Positions 36,241-46,989 of a stretch of DNA of 64,000 bases are shown here, piece by piece (the first letter of the stretch is position 1; each line of letters begins with the position of its first letter). The stretch lies in assembly GCF_001422645.1 (NCBI RefSeq), contig NZ_LMLR01000010.1:1-64000 (forward strand). The letters are read 5' to 3'. A program made the translations under genes and the position numbers. The notes under the pieces were generated by a model. The model saw only the letters and a list, made by a program, of their open reading frames with translations, was not told the origin of the DNA and did no database searches. The stretch comes from Arthrobacter sp. Leaf69 (lineage in GTDB: Bacteria; Actinomycetota; Actinomycetes; Actinomycetales; Micrococcaceae).

Positions 36241-36432
36241 TCAGCAGCACCGGCCCTGCGGATTGGCATCCTGGCGGTCCGTCTGGTCCCGCCAGAATTC
36301 CCGCTCGGTCATCGGCGGGGAGCCGTGGCCTGCTTCGGCGTGATGTGCCAGGTACTTCGCATACGCGTCCGCACCCATCACACTGCCCAGGTATCGGGAG
36401 AATCCCCGGAAGCCCGCAACTATTGTGTTCAT
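36241..36432 (-). CDS. ybdD: YbdD/YjiX family small protein
   Basis: A 63-residue protein of the DUF466 family, whose members sit beside cstA. It matches the family end to end: FRGFSRYLGSVMGADAYAKYL, then HHAEAGHGSPPMTEREFWRD, and the C-terminal GRCC, equivalent to the GARCC of Escherichia coli YbdD. It begins 13 bases after the cstA stop and is surely cotranscribed. YbdD-type proteins assist pyruvate or peptide uptake by the CstA/YjiY carriers. The ATG at 36432 gives the family length; the longer upstream frame lies inside cstA. Confidence 0.92.
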   Translation of the reverse strand: MNTIVAGFRGFSRYLGSVMGADAYAKYLAHHAEAGHGSPPMTEREFWRDQTDRQDANPQGRCC

Positions 36433-36445
36433 TTCTGGCTCCCCG

Positions 36446-38746
<2,301 letters not shown>

Positions 38747-38770
38747 GTCTCCTCCTTGAGAAACCCCGAC

Positions 38771-38801
38771 TGGGGCAAATCCACTCGACAGATGTGCCCC
38801 A
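38771..38801 (-). promoter_or_regulatory. inverted repeat in the cstA leader
   Basis: The arms TGGGGCA / TGCCCCA are separated by 17 bases, 25-55 bases upstream of the cstA start. It could be an operator or an RNA hairpin. The rest of the gap (38802-38949) shows nothing clear. Confidence 0.3.
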
Positions 38802-38949
38802 AGGCACCCTACCAACGGCAGCGATGCATGGGTATGGCTTTGCGCCAGGCGGGCCCGCCGGGGCGACGAGCGGTGCCGCCGGCGAGGAGACTGACTGGCC
38901 TGGCTACTGCCGGCGCGTTCCTAGGGAGGGGTTCGCCCGGAAATGGAGC

Positions 38950-39483
38950 CTAGCCGGGGCCGGCCAACTGCATCAGGCGGGCTTCGCAGAGGTCCAGCCA
39001 CCGTACCTCGGCCTCGGTCTGGAAGATCAGTGAATCCAGCACCAGCAGGCGGGCGGTGTCCGTCGGCCGCTGGTGAGACGCCATGTCGCGCCGGGCTTTG
39101 GTGTAGTCCTGCAGCGCCCGGATGGAGACTGCGCGCTGGGAGTGGATGGCGGCGCCGACGTCGACGCCGGGAAGCGTCAGGGCGAGGGCGAGCTTGATGG
39201 CCAGTTCGTTCCGCGGAGGGCTGCTTCGCGGCACCGGCGACGTGAACCAGCCGCGGACCTCGGCACGCCCCTCGGCGGTGATGCTGTAGATGACGTGGCC
39301 TTCGCCGTCGGCTCCGTCCTTGCGGACCAGGCTGTCGCGCTCCAGGCGGTCAAGGGTGGTGTAAACCTGTCCGATATTGAGGGGCCAGGCGGATCCGGTG
39401 CGGTCCTCGAATTCGATCCTCAACTGGTAGCCATAGCGTGGCCGGTCCTGCAGGAGGGCGAGGAGGCTGTGACGGATGGACAT
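38950..39483 (-). CDS. PadR-family transcriptional regulator
   Basis: A 177-residue PadR-type repressor. The N-terminal winged helix starts SIRHSLLALLQDRPRYGYQL, with LNIGQVYTTLDRLERDSLV as the recognition part and GHVIYSITAEGRAEVRGWF as the wing. The C-terminal half is a helical dimerisation domain of the Vir type. Such proteins typically repress an adjacent transporter or enzyme in response to small molecules. The ATG at 39483 is preferred over a start at 39528, since the family starts SIRHSLLALL. It follows the quinone oxidoreductase gene on the same strand, and a palindrome lies just upstream of it. Confidence 0.9.
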   Translation of the reverse strand: MSIRHSLLALLQDRPRYGYQLRIEFEDRTGSAWPLNIGQVYTTLDRLERDSLVRKDGADGEGHVIYSITAEGRAEVRGWFTSPVPRSSPPRNELAIKLALALTLPGVDVGAAIHSQRAVSIRALQDYTKARRDMASHQRPTDTARLLVLDSLIFQTEAEVRWLDLCEARLMQLAGPG

Positions 39484-39513
39484 GATGCTCCCGGAGGGTA
39501 GCGGGACGACAGC

Positions 39514-39539
39514 ATACACGCGCCCCAAGACGCGTGTAT
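39514..39539. promoter_or_regulatory. candidate PadR operator
   Basis: A 26-bp palindrome: ATACACGCG, 8 bases, CGCGTGTAT. It lies 31-56 bases upstream of the padR start, the right place for autorepression. Two direct GGCATATGT copies (39588 and 39605) lie further up, towards the oxidoreductase gene. Confidence 0.5.
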
Positions 39540-39613
39540 ACCGCGTATGGAATTACATTACCGTTATTCTGCGCGCCAAAGCAATTCGGCATATGTCGTA
39601 TCTGGCATATGTG

Positions 39614-40597
39614 CTATCTGACCAGCAGAATCTTTCCCACATGGTCGCCGGTGTCGAAATACCGGTGCGCGGCGCCGGCCTGGTCCAGCGGGAAAGTCTT
39701 CGCCACCAGCGGCCGGACCCGTCCGTCCGTCAGCAGCGGCCATACCGCATCGCGGACAGCGTCCATGATCACGGTCTTCTCCGCAACGGACCGCGGACGC
39801 AGCGCCGTCGCAATGATCGCGGCACGCTTGCTCAGCAGCTTGCCCAGGTCCAGTTCACCCTTGGCGCCGCCCTGCAGGCCGATCACCACCAGCCGCCCAT
39901 AGTCCGCCAGCGCGTCCACGTTCTGTGTGAGGTACTTCGCCCCGACGACGTCGAGAATGACGTCCGCGCCCTTGCCGCCGTTCTGCGCCCGCAGGCTCTC
40001 GGGGAAATCTTCCTCCGCGTAGTTGATCGCGATGTCGGCGCCCAGGAACGCCTTGGCCGTGCCCACCTTTTCCGCGGTGCCCGCCGTGGTGGCCACCACG
40101 GCGCCGAACGCCTTCGCGAGCTGGATGGCCATGGTGCCGATGCCGCCGGTCGCCCCGTGGATGAGCACGGTCTCACCCGGCTGCAGCTGCGCCGTCATGA
40201 CCAGGTTGGAGTAGACGGTGGCCGCAACCTCCGGCAACGATGCAGCGGTCACCAGGTCGACGCCGTCGGGAATCCTCAGAACCTGTCCCGCTGGCACGGC
40301 CACCTGTTCGGCGTAGCCGCCGCCGGACAGCAGGGCGACAACCTTGTCCCCGACGGAGAACGGCTTGGTCACGCCGGGGCCGAACCCGGCGATCCGGCCA
40401 GAGACCTCCAGCCCGGGAATCTCCGAGGCCCCCGGCGGGGGCGGGTAATGGCCCTTGCGCTGTTGGACGTCGGCGCGGTTGAGCCCCGCAGCGACGACGT
40501 CGATCAGCACCTCGCCGGTGCCGGGCACCGGCGACGGGACCTCGCGGACCTCCAGGACCTCGGGTCCGCCGGGCTCTGAGATGTAGACAGCCTTCAT
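39614..40597 (-). CDS. NAD(P)H-quinone oxidoreductase (MDR family)
   Basis: A 327-residue medium-chain dehydrogenase/reductase without the structural or catalytic zinc. It starts KAVYISEPGGPEVLEVREVP and has AAGLNRADVQQRKGHYPPP, typical of the PIG3/QorA-like group, and the NADPH-binding motif HGATGGIGTMAIQLAKAFGA. The C-terminus FDTGDHVGKILL is also family-like. It reduces quinones or enones; the substrate is unknown. GGGAG lies six bases upstream of the ATG. It precedes padR on the same strand, with a palindrome between, so it may be a target of PadR, although it lies upstream of it. Confidence 0.88.
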   Translation of the reverse strand: MKAVYISEPGGPEVLEVREVPSPVPGTGEVLIDVVAAGLNRADVQQRKGHYPPPPGASEIPGLEVSGRIAGFGPGVTKPFSVGDKVVALLSGGGYAEQVAVPAGQVLRIPDGVDLVTAASLPEVAATVYSNLVMTAQLQPGETVLIHGATGGIGTMAIQLAKAFGAVVATTAGTAEKVGTAKAFLGADIAINYAEEDFPESLRAQNGGKGADVILDVVGAKYLTQNVDALADYGRLVVIGLQGGAKGELDLGKLLSKRAAIIATALRPRSVAEKTVIMDAVRDAVWPLLTDGRVRPLVAKTFPLDQAGAAHRYFDTGDHVGKILLVR

Positions 40598-40768
40598 GGA
40601 GAGCTCCCGATTCCTAACGAACTTCTTGCAGCCTTCTTACAGGGATGCGCCTGCAGCACGCCACGTCCGAAGCGCCTTCTCCCAGAGTAGGCGGAGGACT
40701 TACCCGTGTCCGCGAGCGCAACCGCGTTTTTTGTTGCTGCCGACTGCCTATGAAACACTACTCGTTAG

Positions 40769-40856
40769 GGAAGGTTGTCCGAGCGGCCGATGGAGCTGGT
40801 CTTGAAAACCAGTGTGCGGTGACCCCGTACCAAGAGTTCGAATCTCTTACCTTCCG
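40769..40856 (+). tRNA. tRNA-Ser (anticodon TGA)
   Basis: The 7-bp acceptor stem GGAAGGT / ACCTTCC, the anticodon loop CTTGAAA (anticodon TGA, reading UCA), a long variable arm of class II type and the T arm AGAGTTCGAATCTCT are visible. The length is 88 bases and the discriminator is G. Confidence 0.95.
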
Positions 40857-40862
40857 CGAATA

Positions 40863-40905
40863 ATGCCCCTGGTTCTGCGCTTGCCGTGGAACCGGGGGCA
40901 TTTTT
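40863..40905 (+). terminator. terminator after tRNA-Ser(UGA)
   Basis: The stem ATGCCCCTGGTTC / GAACCGGGGGCAT, with one mismatch and a 13-base loop, is followed by TTTTT. The rest of the gap up to 41079 shows no clear element. Confidence 0.8.
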
Positions 40906-41079
40906 GCGTGCGGGCTGGCACCGTGACGCCGCGGGATGCCGCCGGAGCCGATCACGCGGACCCATTGAAACCGTCAGTGCCCCGGCATAGTCTCACTGTG
41001 TCTTGACCACCCATATGATTCCGGCGGCGGGCAGCGCCGCCAAAGGCCATTCCGCCGCAGAGCAGAGCAGGAGCCCACT

Positions 41080-41883
41080 ATGCCTACACCGGACCACACG
41101 AACGGCGCGCCATGCTGGATCGATCTGATGACCTCCGACACCGGAAAGGCCAAAGAGTTCTACGGTGAGCTGTTTGGCTGGACCTTCGAGACGGGTGACC
41201 AGGAGAAATACGGCGGGTACATCATGGCGGCGAAGAACGGGAAGCCCGTCGCCGGAATCATGCAGAAGCAAGAAGACCAGGCCGGCTTCCCGGATGTTTG
41301 GTCCACCTACCTGCGCACCGATGATGCCAGTGCGACTGTCTCCAGTGCGGCGGAGCACGGCGGACAGATCTACCTGCAACCCATGGACGTGCCGGATCAG
41401 GGACGCATGGCCATGGTCGCCGATGCCACCGGGGCGTCCATCGGCGTCTGGCAGCCCGGCGAAATGAAGGGCTACGGGCTGGCAGCCGAACCGGGGACCC
41501 CCGCCTGGCACGAACTACACACCAAGGAGTACGCCACCGCGGTGAAGTTCTACCAGGACGTGTTCGGGTGGGACACCGACGTCATGAGTGACACCCCTGA
41601 ATTTCGCTACACCACGCTGGGCGCCGGGGACGCCGCCAAGGCAGGGATCATGGACGCCTCGGGCTACCTTCCCGCGGAGGTCCCGTCCAACTGGCAGGTC
41701 TACTTCGCCGTTGCAGATGCGGACGCCTCAATCGCCAAAGCCCAGTCCATGGGCGCCCGGGTGGTCGACGGACCGGACGATTCCCCGTTCGGACGGCTGG
41801 CCACCCTGGCCGACCCCACCGGCGCCATGTTCAAAATCGTGGCCGACACCGGGCAGGGGTCCCAAGCCGCCGCGGACGCCTAG
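41080..41883 (+). CDS. VOC (glyoxalase/bleomycin-resistance) family protein, two domains
   Basis: A 267-residue protein made of two tandem vicinal-oxygen-chelate domains. The first starts GAPCWIDLMTSDTGKAKEFY, the second GTPAWHELHTKEYATAVKFY; each ends with an ADATGASIGVWQ or LADPTGAMFKIV segment, so the gene looks like an internal duplication. It resembles the actinobacterial 27-kDa CFP30B/hydroxylase-like group, whose enzymatic role is not settled. AGGAG lies seven bases upstream of the ATG. It stands alone between a tRNA and a strong terminator. Confidence 0.85.
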   Translation: MPTPDHTNGAPCWIDLMTSDTGKAKEFYGELFGWTFETGDQEKYGGYIMAAKNGKPVAGIMQKQEDQAGFPDVWSTYLRTDDASATVSSAAEHGGQIYLQPMDVPDQGRMAMVADATGASIGVWQPGEMKGYGLAAEPGTPAWHELHTKEYATAVKFYQDVFGWDTDVMSDTPEFRYTTLGAGDAAKAGIMDASGYLPAEVPSNWQVYFAVADADASIAKAQSMGARVVDGPDDSPFGRLATLADPTGAMFKIVADTGQGSQAAADA

Positions 41884-41934
41884 CCGCGAAGCGCGGACAG
41901 CCCGTTCCCGCTAATTAACAAAATTGTTGTAAGA

Positions 41935-41976
41935 AATACCGGCCAGCCCCTTTCGCAAGGGCTACTGGCCGGTATT
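41935..41976. terminator. terminator after the VOC gene
   Basis: A 12-bp perfect outer stem AATACCGGCCAG / CTGGCCGGTATT with an inner CCCCTTTCGCAAGGG-type stem lies 52 bases past the gene. Confidence 0.8.
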
Positions 41977-42250
41977 CTGCTGTGGAGCGCCCGGCGAGGT
42001 CACCCGGTCGCCACTCACAGGCACCACCTAAAACCCTGACCCGGGCGTTCGAGCCGTTCCGGGGAGGCTGTGACACGTTCCGCTGGGGGGCGTCTCGCCG
42101 AATGCACATGCCGTACACATCGTGTTCATTCACCCCTGTTTTGCTGTGCCGGAAACTGCTTGACCAGGAGCAGTGACCGGCGGTCCGCGGGCATCACCCG
42201 GACACATTCCACCCAGCCCCTACCCGGGCACCTAATGAGAGTTAGAGCGG
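41977..42250. other. intergenic region upstream of the nuclease gene
   Basis: With the terminator this gap is 367 bases and carries no convincing gene; short frames in it are low complexity or antisense. The nuclease gene starts 10-15 bases after a weak TTAGAGCGG. I see no clear promoter consensus or repeat. Confidence 0.4.
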
Positions 42251-45200
42251 ATGAAACGCATACCTTGGAAAACCGCGCTCGGCACAGCGCTGTCGGCGGG
42301 GCTCATCGCAGCCCCGCTGGCCGCTGTCCCGGCGTTCGCCGTGGAGGTCTCCCCGGCGGCTGGCACTTCGCCAGTCATCATCAACGAGGCGTACCTCAGC
42401 GGCGGCAGCAGCGGAGCAGCCTTCAAGAACAAGTTCGTTGAGCTGTACAACGCCTCGGACGCCCCGGTCTCGCTGGACGGCTGGTCGCTCCAGTACCGCT
42501 CATCCACGAGCACCACGGCCCCCAGCTTCGCCGCTGCCCTGACCGGCACAATTCCGGCAAAGGGCTACTACCTGCTCAAGGGCGCCGCCAACGGCGGTAC
42601 TGCCGCCGTCGGCGCCGAACTCCCCGCCGCAGACGTCACCGCCACCGGATTCAACCCCGCGGGCGGGGCGGGAACCATCGTCCTGGCCAAGCAGGCCGCC
42701 GCGCTGAACCCGCTGGCGTCCGGCTCGGTAGTCGAATCCTCCAACGTGGCCGATCTCCTCGGCTACGGCACCTCCAACACCTTCGAAACCCAGGCGGCCA
42801 CCGCTCCGACGAGCAACACCGACGTCAAGAGCCTGAACCGCAGCAACGGTGTTGACAGCAACAACAACTCTGCAGACTTCACGCTGAACGCCACGATCAC
42901 CCCCAAGGCCGCCAACGGCGCAGCCGCCCCGGTCGATCCTCCCGTCGACCCGGGCCCGGTCACTCCCCCGGCCACCAAGACCATCGCCGAGATCCAGGGC
43001 ACCGGTACCGCCAGCCCCCTCGTGGGCACCTCGGTCACCACCCGCGGCAAGGTCACCGCCACCTTCCCCACCGGCGGATTCGCGGGTTACTACATCCAGA
43101 CCCCCGGCACCGGCGGGGACCTGACCCCGGCCAACCACACGGCGTCGGACGCTGTCTTTGTGTACTCGGCCGCAACGGCCGGTTCCGTCCAGGCCGGCGA
43201 TTACGTGGAGGTGTCCGGCACCGTCAGCGAATTCTTCGACATGACCCAGGTGACGGTGGCCGCCGCGGCGGACATGAAGAAGCTCACCGAGGCAGCACCC
43301 GAGGTCAAGGCCACCGGCTTTGCCCTGCCGGCCGAGGAAGCCTTCCGGGAGTCCCTCGAAGGCATGCTTCTGACCCCGCAGGGTCCCATGACCGTCAGCG
43401 ACAACTACTCCCTGAACCAGTACGGCGAAATCGGCCTGGCCGGCGGCACCACCCCGCTGGAGCAGCCCACCGCCGTCGCAGAGTACGGTTCCGCCACGTA
43501 CACCGCCACCGTCGCCGAGAATGCCGCCCGCGGCATCAAACTCGACGACGGCGCCACCACCAACTTCCTTAAGGACTCCGCTACCAAGGCCGAGGTGCTC
43601 CCGTACCTGACCACGGCGGACCCCGTCCGGGTGGGCGTACCGGTGAGCTTTAAGACCGACGTTGTGCTCAGCTACGCCAACGGCTCGTGGAAGTTCCAGC
43701 CCCTGACCCACCTGACCCCCGCCAATGCGGAGTCAGTCCAGCCGGTCAGCTTCGGCGCCACCACCCGTACGGACGCTCCGGCGGCAGTCGGGGGCAACCT
43801 CAAAATCGCCTCGTTCAACGTGCTTAACTACTTCCCCACAACCGGCGACACGATCGCCGGTTGCAAGTTCTACAACGACCGCCAGGGCAACCCCATCACC
43901 GTCAGCGGCGGCTGCAACGTCCGGGGCGCGGCCAACGCCGCAAACCTCCAGCGCCAGCAGGACAAGATCGTCGCCGCCATCACGAAGTCCGGCGCCGACG
44001 TCGTGTCCCTCATGGAGGTCGAGAACTCCGCACAGTTCGGCAAGAACCGTGACGATGCCCTGGCCAAGCTGGCTGATGCCCTGAACATCGCCACGCCGGG
44101 GATCTGGGACTACGTCCGCACACCCGCCAACGCACCCCCGCTGTCCGACGAGGACATGATCCGCACCGCCTTCATCTTCAAGAAGGCCTCAGCAGAGCCG
44201 GTGGGCGAGTCCATCATCCACAACGACACGGTCGCTTTCGCCAATGCCCGCAAACCGCTGGCACAGGTCTTCAAGCCCGTGGGCGCCGCGGATGACAAGA
44301 AGTTCATCGCGATCGCCAACCACTTCAAGTCCAAGGGCTCGGCCGCCACTCCGGAGGACACCGACAAGGGCCAGGGCGCCTCGAACCTCGCCCGCACCGC
44401 CCAGGCGAAGTCCCTGCTGGCCTTCTCCGAGGAGCTGCAGCAGTCCAAGGGCACGGACAAGGTCTTCCTGATCGGCGACTTCAACTCCTACGCCAAGGAA
44501 GATCCGATCAACGTCCTCACGGCCGCCGGCTACGTCAACCAGGACGAAAAGGCCAAGAACGCCGACGGATCCGCCAAGCACTCCTACCTCTTCGGCGGCC
44601 TGGTGGGCTCGCTGGACCACATCCTGGCCTCCCCCGGCGCCAATGCCGTCGTCACCGGCGCCGACATCTGGAACATCAACTCCGTGGAGTCCGTAGCCCT
44701 GGAGTACAGCCGGTACAACAACAATGTCACCGACTACTACGCTCCGGACCAGTTCCGGGCGAGCGACCACGACCCGGTGGTGGTGGGCCTGAACCTGCCA
44801 GTCACCCCCGCCAGCGTTGAGCTGAACTTCCTAGGCGTCAACGATTTCCACGGCCGCATCGACTCCAACACCGTCTTCTTTGCGGGGACCATCGAGAAGC
44901 TGCGGGCCGCGGCTGCTCCCGGCGCCACGGCGTTCCTCTCCGCGGGCGACAACATCGGCGCCTCGCTGTTCGCCTCCGCGATCGCGAAGGACCAGCCGAC
45001 CATCGATGTGCTGAACGCCTTGGACCTGCGCACCTCTGCGGTGGGCAACCATGAGTTCGATGGCGGCTATGCGGACCTGCGCGACCGTGTGGTCGCGGGC
45101 GGCAGCAATGCCAAGTTCCCGTACCTGGGCGCCAATGTCTACAAGAAGGGCACCACCGAGCCGGTCCTGCCGGAGTACACGGTGCTCGACATGAACGGCG

Positions 45201-46816
45201 TCAAAGTCGCCGTGATCGGAACTGTCACGCAGGAAGTGCCCTCCCTGGTCACCCCCGCGGGCATCGCCGACCTCGAATTCGGCGACGCCGTCGACGCAAT
45301 CAACCGCGTCGCCGCGAAAATCAAGGCGGAGAAGCTCGCCGACGTGATCATCGTGGAGAACCACGACGGCGCCGGTTCCGGCGCGCCCGAAGGCTCCACC
45401 CTGGCGCAGGAAGTCGCCGCCGGCGGCCCCTTCGCCAAGATGGTCACCGAGGTCACCCCCGATGTGGCGGCCATTTTCAACGGCCACACGCACAAGCAGT
45501 ACTCCTGGGATGCCCCCGTTCCCGGCGTTGAGGGCAAGACCCGCCCGATCGTCCAGACCGGCAACTACGGCGAGTTCATCGGTCAGATCCAGCTCACCAT
45601 CGACACGAAAACCATGGCGGTCACCGGCTACAAGGCAGCCAACGTCAAGCGGACCACCTCCGCTGACCAGCCGGCCGCCGATCTCGTGGCCAAGTACCCG
45701 CGGGTCGCCGCCGTCAAGACCATCGTTGACAAGGCCCTGGCCGACGCAGCAGTGGTCGGCAACCAGCCGGTCGGCGCCGTGACCAAGGACATCACCACCG
45801 CGTTCACCCCGGCCACCGCCACCACCCCGGCATCCCGGGATGACCGCGGCAGCGAGTCCACCCTGGGCAACCTGGTGGCGGATTCCCTCGTGGATTCGCT
45901 CAAGGCCCCTGAACTGGGCGGCGCCGAGATCGGCGTCGTCAACCCGGGCGGCCTGCGCAACGAGCTGTACTACGCGCCGGACGGGACCGTCACCTACGCC
46001 GAGGCCAACGCGGTCCTGCCGTTCGTGAACAACCTGTGGACCACCTCGTTGACCGGCGAGCAGTTCAAGACGCTCCTGGAGCAGCAGTGGCAGACCAACC
46101 CGGACGGTACGGTTCCCAGCCGTGCGTACCAGCAGCTGGGCCTGTCCAAGAACGTCAACTACACCTACGACGCCGCCCGCGCAGCCGGTGACCGGATCAC
46201 CTCGATCCGGATCAACGGCGCACTGATCGACCCGGCGAAGTCCTACCGGATCGGAACGTTCAGCTTCCTGGCAACGGGCGGCGACAACTTCCGTATCTTC
46301 ACGTCCGGCACCGGCACCAAGGACTCCGGGCTCGTGGACCGCGACGCGTGGATCAAGTACCTGCAGGCACACAACCCCGTGTCGCCGGACTTCGCCCGCC
46401 GTTCCGTGGCCGTGGTGAACACCACCGCAGCAGAGGTCAAGGGTGGGGATGCCATTACCCTGGCTGTCTCCAAGCTGGACCTCACCTCGTTGGGCAGCCC
46501 GGTCAACACCTCGCTGGCCGCGGAGTTCACGGATGCCAAGGGCACCGTAACGTCCCTCGGCACAGTCCCGGTCTCCGCCGGTGCTGCCACCGTGGCTGTG
46601 ACGGTCCCCGCCGGCGCAGCAGCCGGCACGGGCACCCTGGTGCTCACCGCCGTCGAGTCCGGCACCGTGGTGAAGGCCAGCGTCCTGGTTGCGGCAAGCA
46701 CCCCGGTCCCGCCGAAGTGCACCGCGCCGGTCCCGCCGACGAAGTGGTACGACTTCAAGGCCTGGATCAAGTACACGGTCGCCTGGTTCCAGTACCAGAA
46801 GTGCCTTAGGGGCTAA
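42251..46816 (+). CDS. secreted bifunctional endonuclease / 5'-nucleotidase (ExeM/NucH-type)
   Basis: A 1521-residue secreted protein. The signal peptide ends near residue 30 (AVPAFA). In order: a lamin-tail domain (about 35-150, VIINEAYLSGGSSGAAFKNK), a Pro-rich linker, an OB-fold region (about 245-350), an endonuclease/exonuclease/phosphatase domain (about 515-850; LKIASFNVLNYF, LMEVENS, LIGDFNSYAKEDP, FRASDHDPV), then a UshA-type metallophosphatase and 5'-nucleotidase C-terminal domain (about 858-1400; NFLGVNDFHGRID, SAGDNI, VGNHEFDGG, FNGHTHKQYS, TLGNLVADS, NPGGLRNEL). The C-terminal tail (FKAWIKYTVAWFQYQKC) is aromatic and basic, perhaps a surface or sorting tail. It probably digests extracellular DNA and frees phosphate from nucleotides. 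A palindromic element lies 20 bases past the stop. Confidence 0.92.
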   Translation: MKRIPWKTALGTALSAGLIAAPLAAVPAFAVEVSPAAGTSPVIINEAYLSGGSSGAAFKNKFVELYNASDAPVSLDGWSLQYRSSTSTTAPSFAAALTGTIPAKGYYLLKGAANGGTAAVGAELPAADVTATGFNPAGGAGTIVLAKQAAALNPLASGSVVESSNVADLLGYGTSNTFETQAATAPTSNTDVKSLNRSNGVDSNNNSADFTLNATITPKAANGAAAPVDPPVDPGPVTPPATKTIAEIQGTGTASPLVGTSVTTRGKVTATFPTGGFAGYYIQTPGTGGDLTPANHTASDAVFVYSAATAGSVQAGDYVEVSGTVSEFFDMTQVTVAAAADMKKLTEAAPEVKATGFALPAEEAFRESLEGMLLTPQGPMTVSDNYSLNQYGEIGLAGGTTPLEQPTAVAEYGSATYTATVAENAARGIKLDDGATTNFLKDSATKAEVLPYLTTADPVRVGVPVSFKTDVVLSYANGSWKFQPLTHLTPANAESVQPVSFGATTRTDAPAAVGGNLKIASFNVLNYFPTTGDTIAGCKFYNDRQGNPITVSGGCNVRGAANAANLQRQQDKIVAAITKSGADVVSLMEVENSAQFGKNRDDALAKLADALNIATPGIWDYVRTPANAPPLSDEDMIRTAFIFKKASAEPVGESIIHNDTVAFANARKPLAQVFKPVGAADDKKFIAIANHFKSKGSAATPEDTDKGQGASNLARTAQAKSLLAFSEELQQSKGTDKVFLIGDFNSYAKEDPINVLTAAGYVNQDEKAKNADGSAKHSYLFGGLVGSLDHILASPGANAVVTGADIWNINSVESVALEYSRYNNNVTDYYAPDQFRASDHDPVVVGLNLPVTPASVELNFLGVNDFHGRIDSNTVFFAGTIEKLRAAAAPGATAFLSAGDNIGASLFASAIAKDQPTIDVLNALDLRTSAVGNHEFDGGYADLRDRVVAGGSNAKFPYLGANVYKKGTTEPVLPEYTVLDMNGVKVAVIGTVTQEVPSLVTPAGIADLEFGDAVDAINRVAAKIKAEKLADVIIVENHDGAGSGAPEGSTLAQEVAAGGPFAKMVTEVTPDVAAIFNGHTHKQYSWDAPVPGVEGKTRPIVQTGNYGEFIGQIQLTIDTKTMAVTGYKAANVKRTTSADQPAADLVAKYPRVAAVKTIVDKALADAAVVGNQPVGAVTKDITTAFTPATATTPASRDDRGSESTLGNLVADSLVDSLKAPELGGAEIGVVNPGGLRNELYYAPDGTVTYAEANAVLPFVNNLWTTSLTGEQFKTLLEQQWQTNPDGTVPSRAYQQLGLSKNVNYTYDAARAAGDRITSIRINGALIDPAKSYRIGTFSFLATGGDNFRIFTSGTGTKDSGLVDRDAWIKYLQAHNPVSPDFARRSVAVVNTTAAEVKGGDAITLAVSKLDLTSLGSPVNTSLAAEFTDAKGTVTSLGTVPVSAGAATVAVTVPAGAAAGTGTLVLTAVESGTVVKASVLVAASTPVPPKCTAPVPPTKWYDFKAWIKYTVAWFQYQKCLRG

Positions 46817-46835
46817 TCCCTTAGCCCCGCACCAG

Positions 46836-46915
46836 TGAGCATGCCCTCCCCCGGGCTGCAGCGGTGGACATATTGCGTATATGTCCACCGCTCAGCCCGG
46901 ACGGAGGGCATGCTC
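46836..46915. repeat. 80-bp near-perfect palindrome, copy 1
   Basis: The outer arms TGAGCATGCCCTCC / GGAGGGCATGCTCA are perfect, and the inner arms (GGGCTG...GTGGACATAT pairing) match nearly throughout; the centre is a few bases around 46875. A second copy lies at 48660-48740, on the other side of the glycosyltransferase cassette. It may act as a bidirectional terminator for the nuclease gene, but there is no T-run. Confidence 0.9.
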
Positions 46916-46976
46916 ATTCTTTTGCGTCCCGGAACCACGCTCGGGAGTGGTGCCACAGTGACAGGAGGGACACAAG

Positions 46977-46988
46977 TTGCGCTGGTAG
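46977..46988 (+). CDS. possible 3-codon upstream ORF (TTG CGC TGG TAG)
   Basis: A perfect AGGAGG (46963-46968) lies eight bases before a TTG followed by only two codons and a TAG, one base before the glycosyltransferase ATG. There is no in-frame start for the glycosyltransferase at normal distance from this ribosome-binding site. This would couple translation of the downstream gene to termination of the tiny frame. Confidence 0.35.
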   Translation: MRW

Positions 46989-46989
46989 C

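Noticed and set aside
44831..46888. A minus-strand frame of 685 codons opposite the nucleotidase domain
   Set aside because: It is antisense to a well-supported gene, low in recognisable motifs and shaped by the complementary codon bias.
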